NCBI GenBank assembly: GCA_016882185.1
Contig: VHCC01000014.1
Location: 1 to 12,823, forward strand
Direction of reading: 5' to 3'
DNA length: 12,823 nt
From: Candidatus Pelagibacterales bacterium
GTDB taxonomy: Bacteria; Pseudomonadota; Alphaproteobacteria; Pelagibacterales; Pelagibacteraceae
Shown here: one piece after another, positions 6,682 to 12,823 of the stretch
Position numbering within the stretch: the stretch's first letter is position 1
Layout: every line of letters begins with the position of its first letter
The notes under the pieces: model-generated
What the model was told of the DNA's origin: nothing
Databases searched by the model: none
The model's input: only the letters and a program-made list of their open reading frames with translations
Translations under genes and position numbers: made by a program

Positions 6682-6710
6682 CTTATAATGAAATTACATG
6701 GGGTTGTTAA
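6682..6710 (-). promoter_or_regulatory. Sigma70 promoter of tRNA-Leu(UAA)
   Basis: On the minus strand TTAACA (6710-6705) and TATAAG (6687-6682) are exactly 17 bp apart, each one base from consensus. The tRNA 5' end is 15 nt after the -10, so transcription would begin about 8 nt upstream of the mature tRNA. This is the best-matching promoter in the window, and it probably drives the lipoprotein gene as well. Confidence 0.65.
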
Positions 6711-6725
6711 GTAGAAATAAATAAC

Positions 6726-7286
6726 TTAACTGCTTAATTTTCTTTTAAACTCATGTAAATCTTCCAATGTAGATTTTTTTCGAGCAGGCTGTCTTAATAA
6801 AAATGCAGGATGAAAAGTAGTTAAAATATCAAAATAAGAATTAATAATTTTTATATTTTTCCACTTACCTCTTACTTCACTTAACGGACCAATGTGATTT
6901 AGGACTGCTGCTGCTGCTGTCGCCCCAAGTAATAAAATGCATTTAGGACTTATAATCTCTATGTGTTTGAACAATAATTTTTTAAATTCATTTATTTCCT
7001 CGGGAGTGGGTTTTCTATTTTTATCGGGTCTATAATTTACAACATTTGTAATATAAACCTTTGTACGATCAAGATGAATACAGTTAAGAAGCTCATCTAA
7101 AAGTTTACCTGCTCTTCCGACAAAAGGTTTTTTTAATTTATCCTCTGTTTTTCCGGGAGCCTCTCCTATTATCATTACCTGTGAATTTTTATTGCCGTCT
7201 GCAAATACCAAATTTTTTTTTGGAAAATTCTTATTAAATTTTAATATTTTTTTTTTTAATTTGGATAATTCTTTATCTTTATCCAT
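6726..7286 (-). CDS. Uracil-DNA glycosylase, family 4-like, lacking Fe-S cysteines
   Basis: Predicted to cut uracil out of DNA as the first step of base-excision repair. Seen motifs: GEAPG (41-45), the PFVGRAG loop (54-60), NVVNYRP (81-87) and HPAFLLR (159-165), the family-4 pattern. The length of 186 aa is near that of compact family-4 enzymes. Classical members bind a 4Fe-4S cluster through a Cys-x2-Cys near the N-terminus, a Cys in N-x-x-x-C-R-P and a Cys about 15 residues later. Here the N-terminus has no Cys, the third site is Tyr85 and the fourth is Phe101; only C69 and C116 are present. There is no UdgX-type RRIH insertion. Its ATG overlaps the upstream stop by one base (TAATG), so it is coupled to the CinA-domain gene. 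An A11 tract lies in codons 10-14. Confidence 0.88.
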   Translation of the reverse strand: MDKDKELSKLKKKILKFNKNFPKKNLVFADGNKNSQVMIIGEAPGKTEDKLKKPFVGRAGKLLDELLNCIHLDRTKVYITNVVNYRPDKNRKPTPEEINEFKKLLFKHIEIISPKCILLLGATAAAAVLNHIGPLSEVRGKWKNIKIINSYFDILTTFHPAFLLRQPARKKSTLEDLHEFKRKLSS

Positions 7287-8032
7287 TAAGATTTTTCAAT
7301 TTTTTTAACTAAGTTTTGTAAAACTTTTTTACATTGTAAAATCCTTTTTTTTGAATAACCCCTTATGACCAAAGCGACACCAATCTTGCCTGCTTGAAAG
7401 AATGGATAACTGCCGAGACTTAAATCTTTAAATTTTTTTTGCAACTTTCCAAATTGCTCACCAATTTTACTCTCGGGCATTTTTCCAGTAACAGTTTCAC
7501 TAAAAACTTTTTGCCCCCCTTTAATTAACTGTTCTATTGAATGCATCATCGATTGCAAAATCACGGGAACTCCTGGTAATACAAAAACGTTTTTTAGATA
7601 AAAACCTGGTGCTGAACTAGAAGGATTATAAATTAATCCTGCTCCCCTTGGCATTTTTGCCATTTTTTTTCTTGCATCATTCAAATAGGAGTTTTTATAA
7701 TGAGTTTCTAAAATTTTAAGCGCTTCTTTATTATACTCATATCTTTTTTTAAAAACTTTTGAGATTGCTAAGGCAGTAATATCGTCGTGTGTAGGTCCAA
7801 TTCCACCTGTGGTAAATACATAATCATATTTTTTTCTTAATATATTAACGTTATTTATTATAGTTCTTAATTGATCTGGAATAATTCTGACCTCTTTTAA
7901 TTGTATACCTCTTTCATTTAACCATTTTGCTAAAAAGCATGTATTAGCGTCTTGAGTTCTGCCAGATAAGATTTCATCTCCTATAATTAAAATTGCAGCA
8001 AAAAATCTTCTTTTTTCATTACGCATGGACAT
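7286..8032 (-). CDS. Molybdopterin-binding (MoaB/CinA N-terminal) domain protein
   Basis: A 248-aa protein built on the MoaB/MogA-type fold that forms the N-terminal domain of CinA. Visible motifs are IIGDEILSGRTQD (16-28), TTGGIGPTHDD (74-84), MPRGAG and the VLPGVP segment. The C-terminal NMN deamidase domain of full CinA (about 400 aa) is absent, so NMN deamidation is not expected. Single-domain relatives are widespread in alphaproteobacteria; CinA N-terminal domains have been linked to ADP-ribose hydrolysis, but the role here is unproven. The ATG at 8032 gives MSMRNEK; an ATG two codons later (8026) is possible. It is head-to-head with sfsA across 23 bp and overlaps the glycosylase start by one base. 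No Shine-Dalgarno is seen. Confidence 0.85.
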   Translation of the reverse strand: MSMRNEKRRFFAAILIIGDEILSGRTQDANTCFLAKWLNERGIQLKEVRIIPDQLRTIINNVNILRKKYDYVFTTGGIGPTHDDITALAISKVFKKRYEYNKEALKILETHYKNSYLNDARKKMAKMPRGAGLIYNPSSSAPGFYLKNVFVLPGVPVILQSMMHSIEQLIKGGQKVFSETVTGKMPESKIGEQFGKLQKKFKDLSLGSYPFFQAGKIGVALVIRGYSKKRILQCKKVLQNLVKKIEKS

Positions 8033-8055
8033 CTAGATGATAATAATACTTTAAA

Positions 8056-8754
8056 ATGAAATTTGACACCTCTTTAATTAAAACAAAATTCATAAAGAGA
8101 TATAAAAGATTTTTCGTTGATGTGAGTTTAAATAATCAGATTCTAACCGTACATTGTCCTAATTCTGGATCTATGCTCGGACTATTAAACGAAGGTGAAG
8201 TGGCCTGGATTTCCCAATCAAAAAATAAAGAAAGAAAATTAAAATACACATTAGAAATATTAGAACATAACAATCAAATGATTGGCGTTAATACTCATTT
8301 AACAAATAAAATAGTAGAGGAGGCCTTATTAGGTAAAAAAATAAAAGAACTTGAAAAATTTAATGAAATTAAAAGAGAAGTAAAATTTAATGATGCTACT
8401 AGATTTGATTTTTTTATTTCAAATAAAAAAGATCAAGCATTTGTAGAGGTTAAAAACGTCACTTTAAAAAGAAACAAAGATTTTGCTGAATTTCCAGATG
8501 CTCCAACCGCAAGAGGGCAAAAACATCTGCTAGAGCTAATCAGTGCTAAAAAAAAAGGGTATCAGGCTTTTTTGATTTTTCTAATACAAAGAGAAGATTG
8601 TAATTCTTTTAAGATATCTAAAGATATTGATAAAAAATACTATGAAAATTTTATAGAAGCTAAAAAAAAAGGTGTTAATTTTTTGTGTTATTCAAGTAAA
8701 GTAACGAACAAAGATATAAACCTTAAAAAAAAAATTGAGATAAAATTTGAATGA
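8056..8754 (+). CDS. sfsA: DNA/RNA nuclease SfsA
   Basis: SfsA was first described as a sugar fermentation stimulation protein and is now annotated as a nucleic-acid-binding nuclease; its cellular role is not settled. The 232-aa length is normal. The N-terminal OB-like part contains TVHCPNSGSM (31-40). The PD-(D/E)xK nuclease core has RFDFF with D118 and FVEVKN with E131 and K133, followed by the family signature FPDAPTARGQKHL (146-158). It starts 23 bp from the divergent CinA-domain gene, so promoter elements must extend into that gene; the leader must be very short and no Shine-Dalgarno is visible. The end overlaps map by 4 nt (ATGA). Several A9-A10 runs lie in its lysine codons. Confidence 0.93.
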   Translation: MKFDTSLIKTKFIKRYKRFFVDVSLNNQILTVHCPNSGSMLGLLNEGEVAWISQSKNKERKLKYTLEILEHNNQMIGVNTHLTNKIVEEALLGKKIKELEKFNEIKREVKFNDATRFDFFISNKKDQAFVEVKNVTLKRNKDFAEFPDAPTARGQKHLLELISAKKKGYQAFLIFLIQREDCNSFKISKDIDKKYYENFIEAKKKGVNFLCYSSKVTNKDINLKKKIEIKFE

Positions 8755-9521
8755 AAACTAAAACAGAAGAAACTCCATCTGTCAAAATATATAGCGCGGA
8801 TGATTTTAAGGGTTTAAAAAAAGCAGGTAGCCTTGCTGCAAGGACATTAGAATATATTGAAAAACTCATTAAACCTGGAGTAAAAACTAATTTTATAGAT
8901 GAAGCTGCAAATAAATTTCTAAACGACCATGGAGCTTTCTCTGCTCCTTTATTTTACAGAGGTTATACAAAATCTATTTGCACCTCTATTAACCACGTTG
9001 TTTGCCATGGAATTCCAAGTGACCAAACTTTAAAAGAAGGAGATATTATTAATATTGATATTACATCAATTTTAAATGGCTACTATGGCGATTCTAGCAA
9101 AACATTTTCTGTTGGAAATGTTTCTACAGAGGCTAAAAAATTAATACAAGTAACCTACGAAAGTATGATGGAGGGTATTAAAATTTTAAAACCAGGCATT
9201 ACTTTAGGTGACATTGGTTTTGCAATCCAATCCTTTGCTGAATCTAATAATTGCTCTGTTGTAAGAGATTTTTGCGGACATGGAGTTGGTAAAACTTTTC
9301 ATGAAGAACCCAATATTTTACATTATGGAAAAAAAGGAGAAGGATTAACAATAAAAAAAGGTATGGTTTTTACAATTGAACCTATGATTAATTTAGGGGA
9401 ATATCATACTAAAGTTTTATCTGATGGATGGACAGCGGTTACAAAGGATAAATCTTTATCAGCACAATTTGAACACACAGTTGGTATAATTGATAATGGA
9501 TACGAAATTTTTACTTTATAA
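8751..9521 (+). CDS. map: Methionine aminopeptidase, type I
   Basis: Removes the initiator methionine from nascent proteins when the second residue is small. The 256 aa are a single pita-bread domain. All five metal ligands are present: D103 (NIDIT), D114 (YYGDSS), H177 (CGHGVG), E210 (TIEPM) and E241 (FEHT). The substrate-binding histidines H86 (CHGIP) and H184 also remain. There is no N-terminal zinc finger, as expected for the bacterial form. The ATG overlaps the sfsA stop by 4 nt, so the two are translationally coupled. In many alphaproteobacteria, as I recall, radC follows map; here purB follows after 33 bp. Confidence 0.96.
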   Translation: MKTKTEETPSVKIYSADDFKGLKKAGSLAARTLEYIEKLIKPGVKTNFIDEAANKFLNDHGAFSAPLFYRGYTKSICTSINHVVCHGIPSDQTLKEGDIINIDITSILNGYYGDSSKTFSVGNVSTEAKKLIQVTYESMMEGIKILKPGITLGDIGFAIQSFAESNNCSVVRDFCGHGVGKTFHEEPNILHYGKKGEGLTIKKGMVFTIEPMINLGEYHTKVLSDGWTAVTKDKSLSAQFEHTVGIIDNGYEIFTL

Positions 9522-9554
9522 TATAATAGTGCTAATCAATTATAACGTATCTAA

Positions 9555-10850
9555 ATGATCCAGAGATATTCTCGCGAACAAATTACTAAAATCTGGCAAC
9601 CTGAAAATAAATATAAAATTTGGTTAGACATTGAAATATATGCGGCTGAAGCAATGGAAAAATTTAAAATTATTCCAAACGGTATTGCAAAAGAAATAAG
9701 AAAAAAAGCTAAAATTAATCCTGATAGAATTGATCAAATCGAAAAAAAAGTAAAACACGATGTTATTGCTTTTCTAACTTCGATTACAGAAAAAGTAGGA
9801 CAAAAAGCAAAATTTCTACATCAGGGCATGACATCCTCTGATGTACTAGATACTTGTTTTAATATTCAACTCCATCAATCTGGAAAAATTATTTTAAAAG
9901 ACTTGGAGGATCTTTTAAAAATTTTAAAAACTAAATCTATAAAATATAAAAAAACAGTTTGTGTTGGTAGGAGTCATGGAATTCATGCTGAACCTGTTAC
10001 TTTTGGATTAAAACTACTTACATATTATGCAGAGTTTAAAAGAAACAAAAAAAGAATGGAACAGGCTATCAATGAAATATCAACATGCGCTATCTCTGGA
10101 GCTGTTGGAACTTTTGCTCACATCAATCCAGGAATTGAACAGTATGTTGCAAAAAAATTAAAATTTAAAATTGAACCCATTTCAACTCAAGTTATTCCAA
10201 GGGATCGCCATGCTTATTTTTTTAGCGTTCTTGCAATAATAGCGTCTTCAGCTGAAAGATTAGCCACTGAAATAAGGCACCTTCAAAGAACTGAAGTTTT
10301 GGAAGTTGAGGAGTTTTTTTCCGCTGGACAGAAGGGCTCATCAGCTATGCCACATAAAAGAAATCCAGTTTTATCTGAAAACATCACAGGGCTTGCAAGG
10401 CTAATTAGAAGTTACGCTTATCCTGCATTAGAAAATGTAGTTTTATGGCATGAGAGAGATATTAGCCATTCAAGCGTTGAAAGAAACATTGGGCCTGATG
10501 CAACAGTTACATTAGATTTTGTTTTAACAAGGCTAAGTGGAATAATTAAAAATTTAATTGTTTATCCAAAAAATATGCAAAAAAATTTAGAAAAATTTAA
10601 TGGACTTATTTTTTCTCAGAGTGTTTTGCTAAAACTAACCCAAAAAGGAATGACTAGAGAACTTGCTTATAAAGTTGTTCAAAAAAATGCTATGAAAACA
10701 TGGTCGGTAAATGAAAGTTTCTTTGATAATTTAAATAATGATAAACAAATTAAATCTAAATTATCCACAGAAGATCTTAAAAAACTATTCAACATGAATT
10801 CCCATTTAAGATACATTAATACTATCTACGGAAGAGTATTTAAAAGCTGA
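9555..10850 (+). CDS. purB: Adenylosuccinate lyase
   Basis: Acts twice in purine synthesis: it splits SAICAR to AICAR plus fumarate, and adenylosuccinate to AMP plus fumarate. The 431 aa are typical of the shorter PurB type. Seen motifs: HDV (68-70), TSSD (93-96), RSHGIHAEP (139-147) with general acid H141, and the fumarase/aspartase-superfamily signature GSSAMPHKRNP (261-271) with catalytic S263 on the mobile loop. A perfect TATAAT at 9522-9527, overlapping the map stop, could be a -10 for a pur transcript starting near 9534, but I find no good -35. The stop overlaps the purC start by one base (TGATG). No Shine-Dalgarno is visible before the ATG. Confidence 0.97.
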   Translation: MIQRYSREQITKIWQPENKYKIWLDIEIYAAEAMEKFKIIPNGIAKEIRKKAKINPDRIDQIEKKVKHDVIAFLTSITEKVGQKAKFLHQGMTSSDVLDTCFNIQLHQSGKIILKDLEDLLKILKTKSIKYKKTVCVGRSHGIHAEPVTFGLKLLTYYAEFKRNKKRMEQAINEISTCAISGAVGTFAHINPGIEQYVAKKLKFKIEPISTQVIPRDRHAYFFSVLAIIASSAERLATEIRHLQRTEVLEVEEFFSAGQKGSSAMPHKRNPVLSENITGLARLIRSYAYPALENVVLWHERDISHSSVERNIGPDATVTLDFVLTRLSGIIKNLIVYPKNMQKNLEKFNGLIFSQSVLLKLTQKGMTRELAYKVVQKNAMKTWSVNESFFDNLNNDKQIKSKLSTEDLKKLFNMNSHLRYINTIYGRVFKS

Positions 10851-11638
10851 TGGCTAAAGGAAAACAAATATACGAGGGAAAAGCTAAAATATTGTACGAA
10901 GGTCCTGAAAAAGGAACTTTGATTCAATATTTCAAAGACGATGCCACAGCCTTTAATAATAAAAAAAAAGCGATTATTGATGGCAAAGGTGTTTTAAATA
11001 ATAGAATTTCAGAATTTTTATTATCCCAATTAAATCAAATAGGAATTAAAACGCATTTTATTAAAAGATTAAATATGCGTGAACAGCTCATTAAATCTTT
11101 AGAAATCATTCCTATTGAAGTTGTTATTAGAAATATAGCAGCTGGAACTTTTTCAAATAGACTTGGAATTAGTGAAGGAACAGATCTTAGTAAACCTATT
11201 TTAGAATTTTATTATAAAAATGATGAGCTTGGAGATCCGTTAGTTAATGAGGAGCACATTCTTGCATTAAATTGGGCAACTCAAAGTGAATTAATGCACA
11301 TCTCTGAACAGGCCTTGAGAATAAATGATTTTCTAGTGGGTTTATTTAGAGGAATTGGAATTAAGCTTGTTGATTTCAAATTAGAATTTGGAAGACAATG
11401 GAATGGTGATGAAGTTGAAATTTTTTTAGCTGATGAGATTAGTCCAGATACATGCAGATTGTGGGATGTAAAAGATGAAAGAAAATTAGATAAAGATAGA
11501 TTCAGACGAGATCTTGGCGGATTAGTCGAAGCTTATCAAGAAGTTGCCCGTAGACTTGGAATCATGCCAGAAGGTTCAAATATTAAAGAAATTAAAACGG
11601 GTATCTCAAAAAATTTAACCGCATTAAAAAAAAAATAA
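10850..11638 (+). CDS. purC: SAICAR synthetase
   Basis: Joins aspartate to CAIR with ATP to give SAICAR, the substrate of PurB. The 262-aa length is slightly longer than E. coli PurC because of a C-terminal tail. Seen motifs: YEGKAKILY (8-16), the DDATAFN segment (30-36), EVVIRNIAAG (90-99), LVDFKLEFG (173-181) and LADEISPDTCRLWD (193-206). The ATG shares one base with the purB stop, indicating coupling. The last codons are an A10 run directly before TAA (11626-11638); loss of one A in the transcript would open the frame into purS, whose TTG start follows 4 nt after the stop. Confidence 0.97.
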   Translation: MAKGKQIYEGKAKILYEGPEKGTLIQYFKDDATAFNNKKKAIIDGKGVLNNRISEFLLSQLNQIGIKTHFIKRLNMREQLIKSLEIIPIEVVIRNIAAGTFSNRLGISEGTDLSKPILEFYYKNDELGDPLVNEEHILALNWATQSELMHISEQALRINDFLVGLFRGIGIKLVDFKLEFGRQWNGDEVEIFLADEISPDTCRLWDVKDERKLDKDRFRRDLGGLVEAYQEVARRLGIMPEGSNIKEIKTGISKNLTALKKK

Positions 11639-11642
11639 AAGT

Positions 11643-11888
11643 TTGAAATTACAGGTCATTGTCACATTAAAAAAGGATGTTTTAGATCCTCAAGGTTCTG
11701 CAATAAAAAGTTCATTATCAAATATGGGCTTTAAAAATATTGAAAGTTTAAGGCAAGGAAAAACTTTTGAAATAATTGTAAAAGAAAAAGATGAAAAAGT
11801 TGCTCTTTCTAAAGCTAAAGAAATGTGTGAAAAACTTTTAGCAAATCTGACGATTGAGGACTATTCAGTAAGAACTATTAAAGAATGA
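11643..11888 (+). CDS. purS: FGAM synthetase subunit PurS
   Basis: The small subunit that bridges PurL and PurQ in the three-part FGAM synthetase and helps ammonia transfer. The 81 aa have the family length and pattern, with VTLKKDVLDPQGSAI near residues 7-21, MGFKNIESLRQGKTFE at 28-43 and a conserved end. The start is TTG: no ATG or GTG in frame gives a complete N-terminus (the first ATG is codon 28), and the resulting MKLQVIVTLK fits the family. It lies 4 nt after the purC stop with only A-rich sequence before it, and overlaps purQ by 4 nt (ATGA). Confidence 0.93.
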   Translation: MKLQVIVTLKKDVLDPQGSAIKSSLSNMGFKNIESLRQGKTFEIIVKEKDEKVALSKAKEMCEKLLANLTIEDYSVRTIKE

Positions 11889-12559
11889 AAGCCAGTGTCA
11901 TTGTTTTTCCTGGTTCTAATTGCGATCGTGATATAAAAATTTCTCTTGAAAAATTTGGTATAAAAACTTCAATGATATGGCATGCAGATGCCAAACTCCC
12001 AAAATCTGATCTTGTTGTCCTTCCGGGTGGTTTTTCATATGGAGATTATTTGAGATGCGGAAGTATCGCATCTAAATCAAGAATTATGAAAGAAGTTATA
12101 ACTCACTCCAAAAAAGGTGGTTTGGTAATGGGTATCTGTAATGGTTTCCAAGTTCTTGTTGAAACTCAACTTTTGCCTGGTGTTTTAATAAGAAATATTA
12201 ATCTTAAATTTATATGTAAAAATATAACTGTAAAAGTAACTAATAATAAAACAAATTTTACATCTAAAACCAATAGAAATACTGTTCTTGAAATTCCTAT
12301 CGCTCATAACGAAGGAAATTATTTTGCAAATAAAGATTTGATTAATGAACTAGAGGATAATAATCAAATTGTACTTCAGTATTGTGACAGCGCAGGAAAT
12401 ATTACAGAACAATGCAATCCTAATGGTTCAATAAAAAATATCGCAGGAATTATAAATAAAAAAGGAAATGTATTTGGTCTTATGCCTCATCCAGAAAGAG
12501 CATCTGATAAATTATTAGGTGGCATGGATGGTTCGATTATTTTCAAATCTTTAAAATAA
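11885..12559 (+). CDS. purQ: FGAM synthetase glutaminase subunit PurQ
   Basis: Class I glutamine amidotransferase subunit that releases ammonia from glutamine for PurL to convert FGAR to FGAM. The 224 aa match stand-alone PurQ. Seen motifs: VFPGSNCDRD (7-16), LPGGFSYGDYLRCGSIA (46-62), the nucleophile elbow GICNGFQVL (83-91) with C85, AHNEGNY (140-146), and MPHPERASD (200-208) completing the triad with H202 and E204. It is coupled to purS by a 4-nt overlap and followed 2 nt later by purL. Some residues (about 113-133) form an Asn/Lys/Thr-rich loop, likely a lineage trait. Confidence 0.97.
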   Translation: MKASVIVFPGSNCDRDIKISLEKFGIKTSMIWHADAKLPKSDLVVLPGGFSYGDYLRCGSIASKSRIMKEVITHSKKGGLVMGICNGFQVLVETQLLPGVLIRNINLKFICKNITVKVTNNKTNFTSKTNRNTVLEIPIAHNEGNYFANKDLINELEDNNQIVLQYCDSAGNITEQCNPNGSIKNIAGIINKKGNVFGLMPHPERASDKLLGGMDGSIIFKSLK

Positions 12560-12561
12560 TT

Positions 12562-12823
12562 ATGCAAAAAGTTGATCAAGAGCTCGCTATAAAACATGGT
12601 CTAACTGCCGAAGAATATAATAAAATTATTACATTAATGGGAAGAAATCCAAATTTAGTAGAGCTTGGAATTTTTTCAGCCATGTGGAATGAGCACTGTT
12701 CTTATAAATCCTCAAGAATTTGGCTACAAACTTTGCCAACAAAAAACAAATATGTAATTCAAGGTCCCGGCGAAAATGCAGGAGTTGTTGATTTTGGTGA
12801 TGGTGATGTTGTAATTTTTAAAA
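12562..12823 (+). CDS. purL: FGAM synthetase subunit PurL (small type), N-terminal fragment
   Basis: The first 87 codons of the ATP-dependent subunit that makes FGAM; the gene runs off the right edge. The fragment shows the N-terminal helix region with HGLTAEEY (12-19), the conserved MWNEHCSYKSS (41-51), and GPGENAGVVDFGDG (68-81), a glycine-rich nucleotide/metal-binding segment typical of AIRS-like enzymes. Separate purS and purQ just upstream show it is the short PurL (about 730 aa expected), not the single-chain form with a fused glutaminase. The ATG lies 2 nt after the purQ stop, so it belongs to the same operon. Confidence 0.95.
   Translation, partial: MQKVDQELAIKHGLTAEEYNKIITLMGRNPNLVELGIFSAMWNEHCSYKSSRIWLQTLPTKNKYVIQGPGENAGVVDFGDGDVVIFK

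Noticed and set aside
7286..8032. A truncated or broken cinA
   Set aside because: The domain is complete and ends cleanly before a coupled gene. Single-domain homologues are common, so there is no sign of decay.

Overview
The window looks like a chromosomal housekeeping segment from a streamlined, AT-rich marine alphaproteobacterium, most likely SAR11/Pelagibacterales. The grounds are the very low GC visible in every gene, heavy Lys/Ile/Asn use, abutting or overlapping genes, almost no Shine-Dalgarno sequences, and alphaproteobacterial gene neighbourhoods: tRNA-Leu next to a trigger-factor start, an nnr/glnA neighbourhood, a CinA-domain protein/sfsA/map cluster, and purB-purC-purS-purQ-purL. 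The lineage call is inference from protein style and synteny; no database was searched. I saw no phage, IS element, CRISPR array or obvious transferred island.

Layout. 1-124 (minus): tRNA-Leu(UAG), then the first codons of a probable trigger factor (tig) running off the left edge. 247-1109 (plus): a GST-family protein overlapping a small two-helix membrane protein resembling DUF6111. 1112-2599 (minus): bifunctional NAD(P)H-hydrate repair enzyme Nnr, divergent from glnA. 2751-4160 (plus): glutamine synthetase, the only gene here with a good promoter, a strong ribosome-binding site and an intrinsic terminator together. 4270-6207 (plus): topoisomerase IV subunit B (parE), starting at GTG. 6209-8032 (minus): read in transcription order, a CinA/MoaB-type domain protein, a family-4-like uracil-DNA glycosylase without the usual Fe-S cysteines, tRNA-Leu(UAA) with its own promoter, and a small unrecognised lipoprotein. 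8056-12823 (plus): sfsA, map, purB, purC, purS, purQ and the start of purL, tightly packed and probably co-transcribed in large part.

How the genes work together. The right third encodes part of purine biosynthesis: PurS, PurQ and PurL form the three-part FGAM synthetase, PurC makes SAICAR, and PurB removes fumarate from SAICAR and adenylosuccinate. GlnA makes the glutamine that PurQ uses. Nnr and the glycosylase are repair functions for NAD(P)H and for uracil in DNA. SfsA and Map sit next to the CinA-domain gene in an arrangement I recall from other alphaproteobacteria.

No stretch over 300 bases lacks a gene; the longest gaps are 122 bp (125-246) and 151 bp (2600-2750). I found no convincing new multi-gene system. 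The better leads are the cysteine-poor uracil-DNA glycosylase, two tRNA-Leu genes whose 3' ends lie 5-8 nt from a protein start, an A10 tract at the purC stop that could yield a PurC-PurS fusion by slippage, and an nnr/glnA neighbourhood without glnB.
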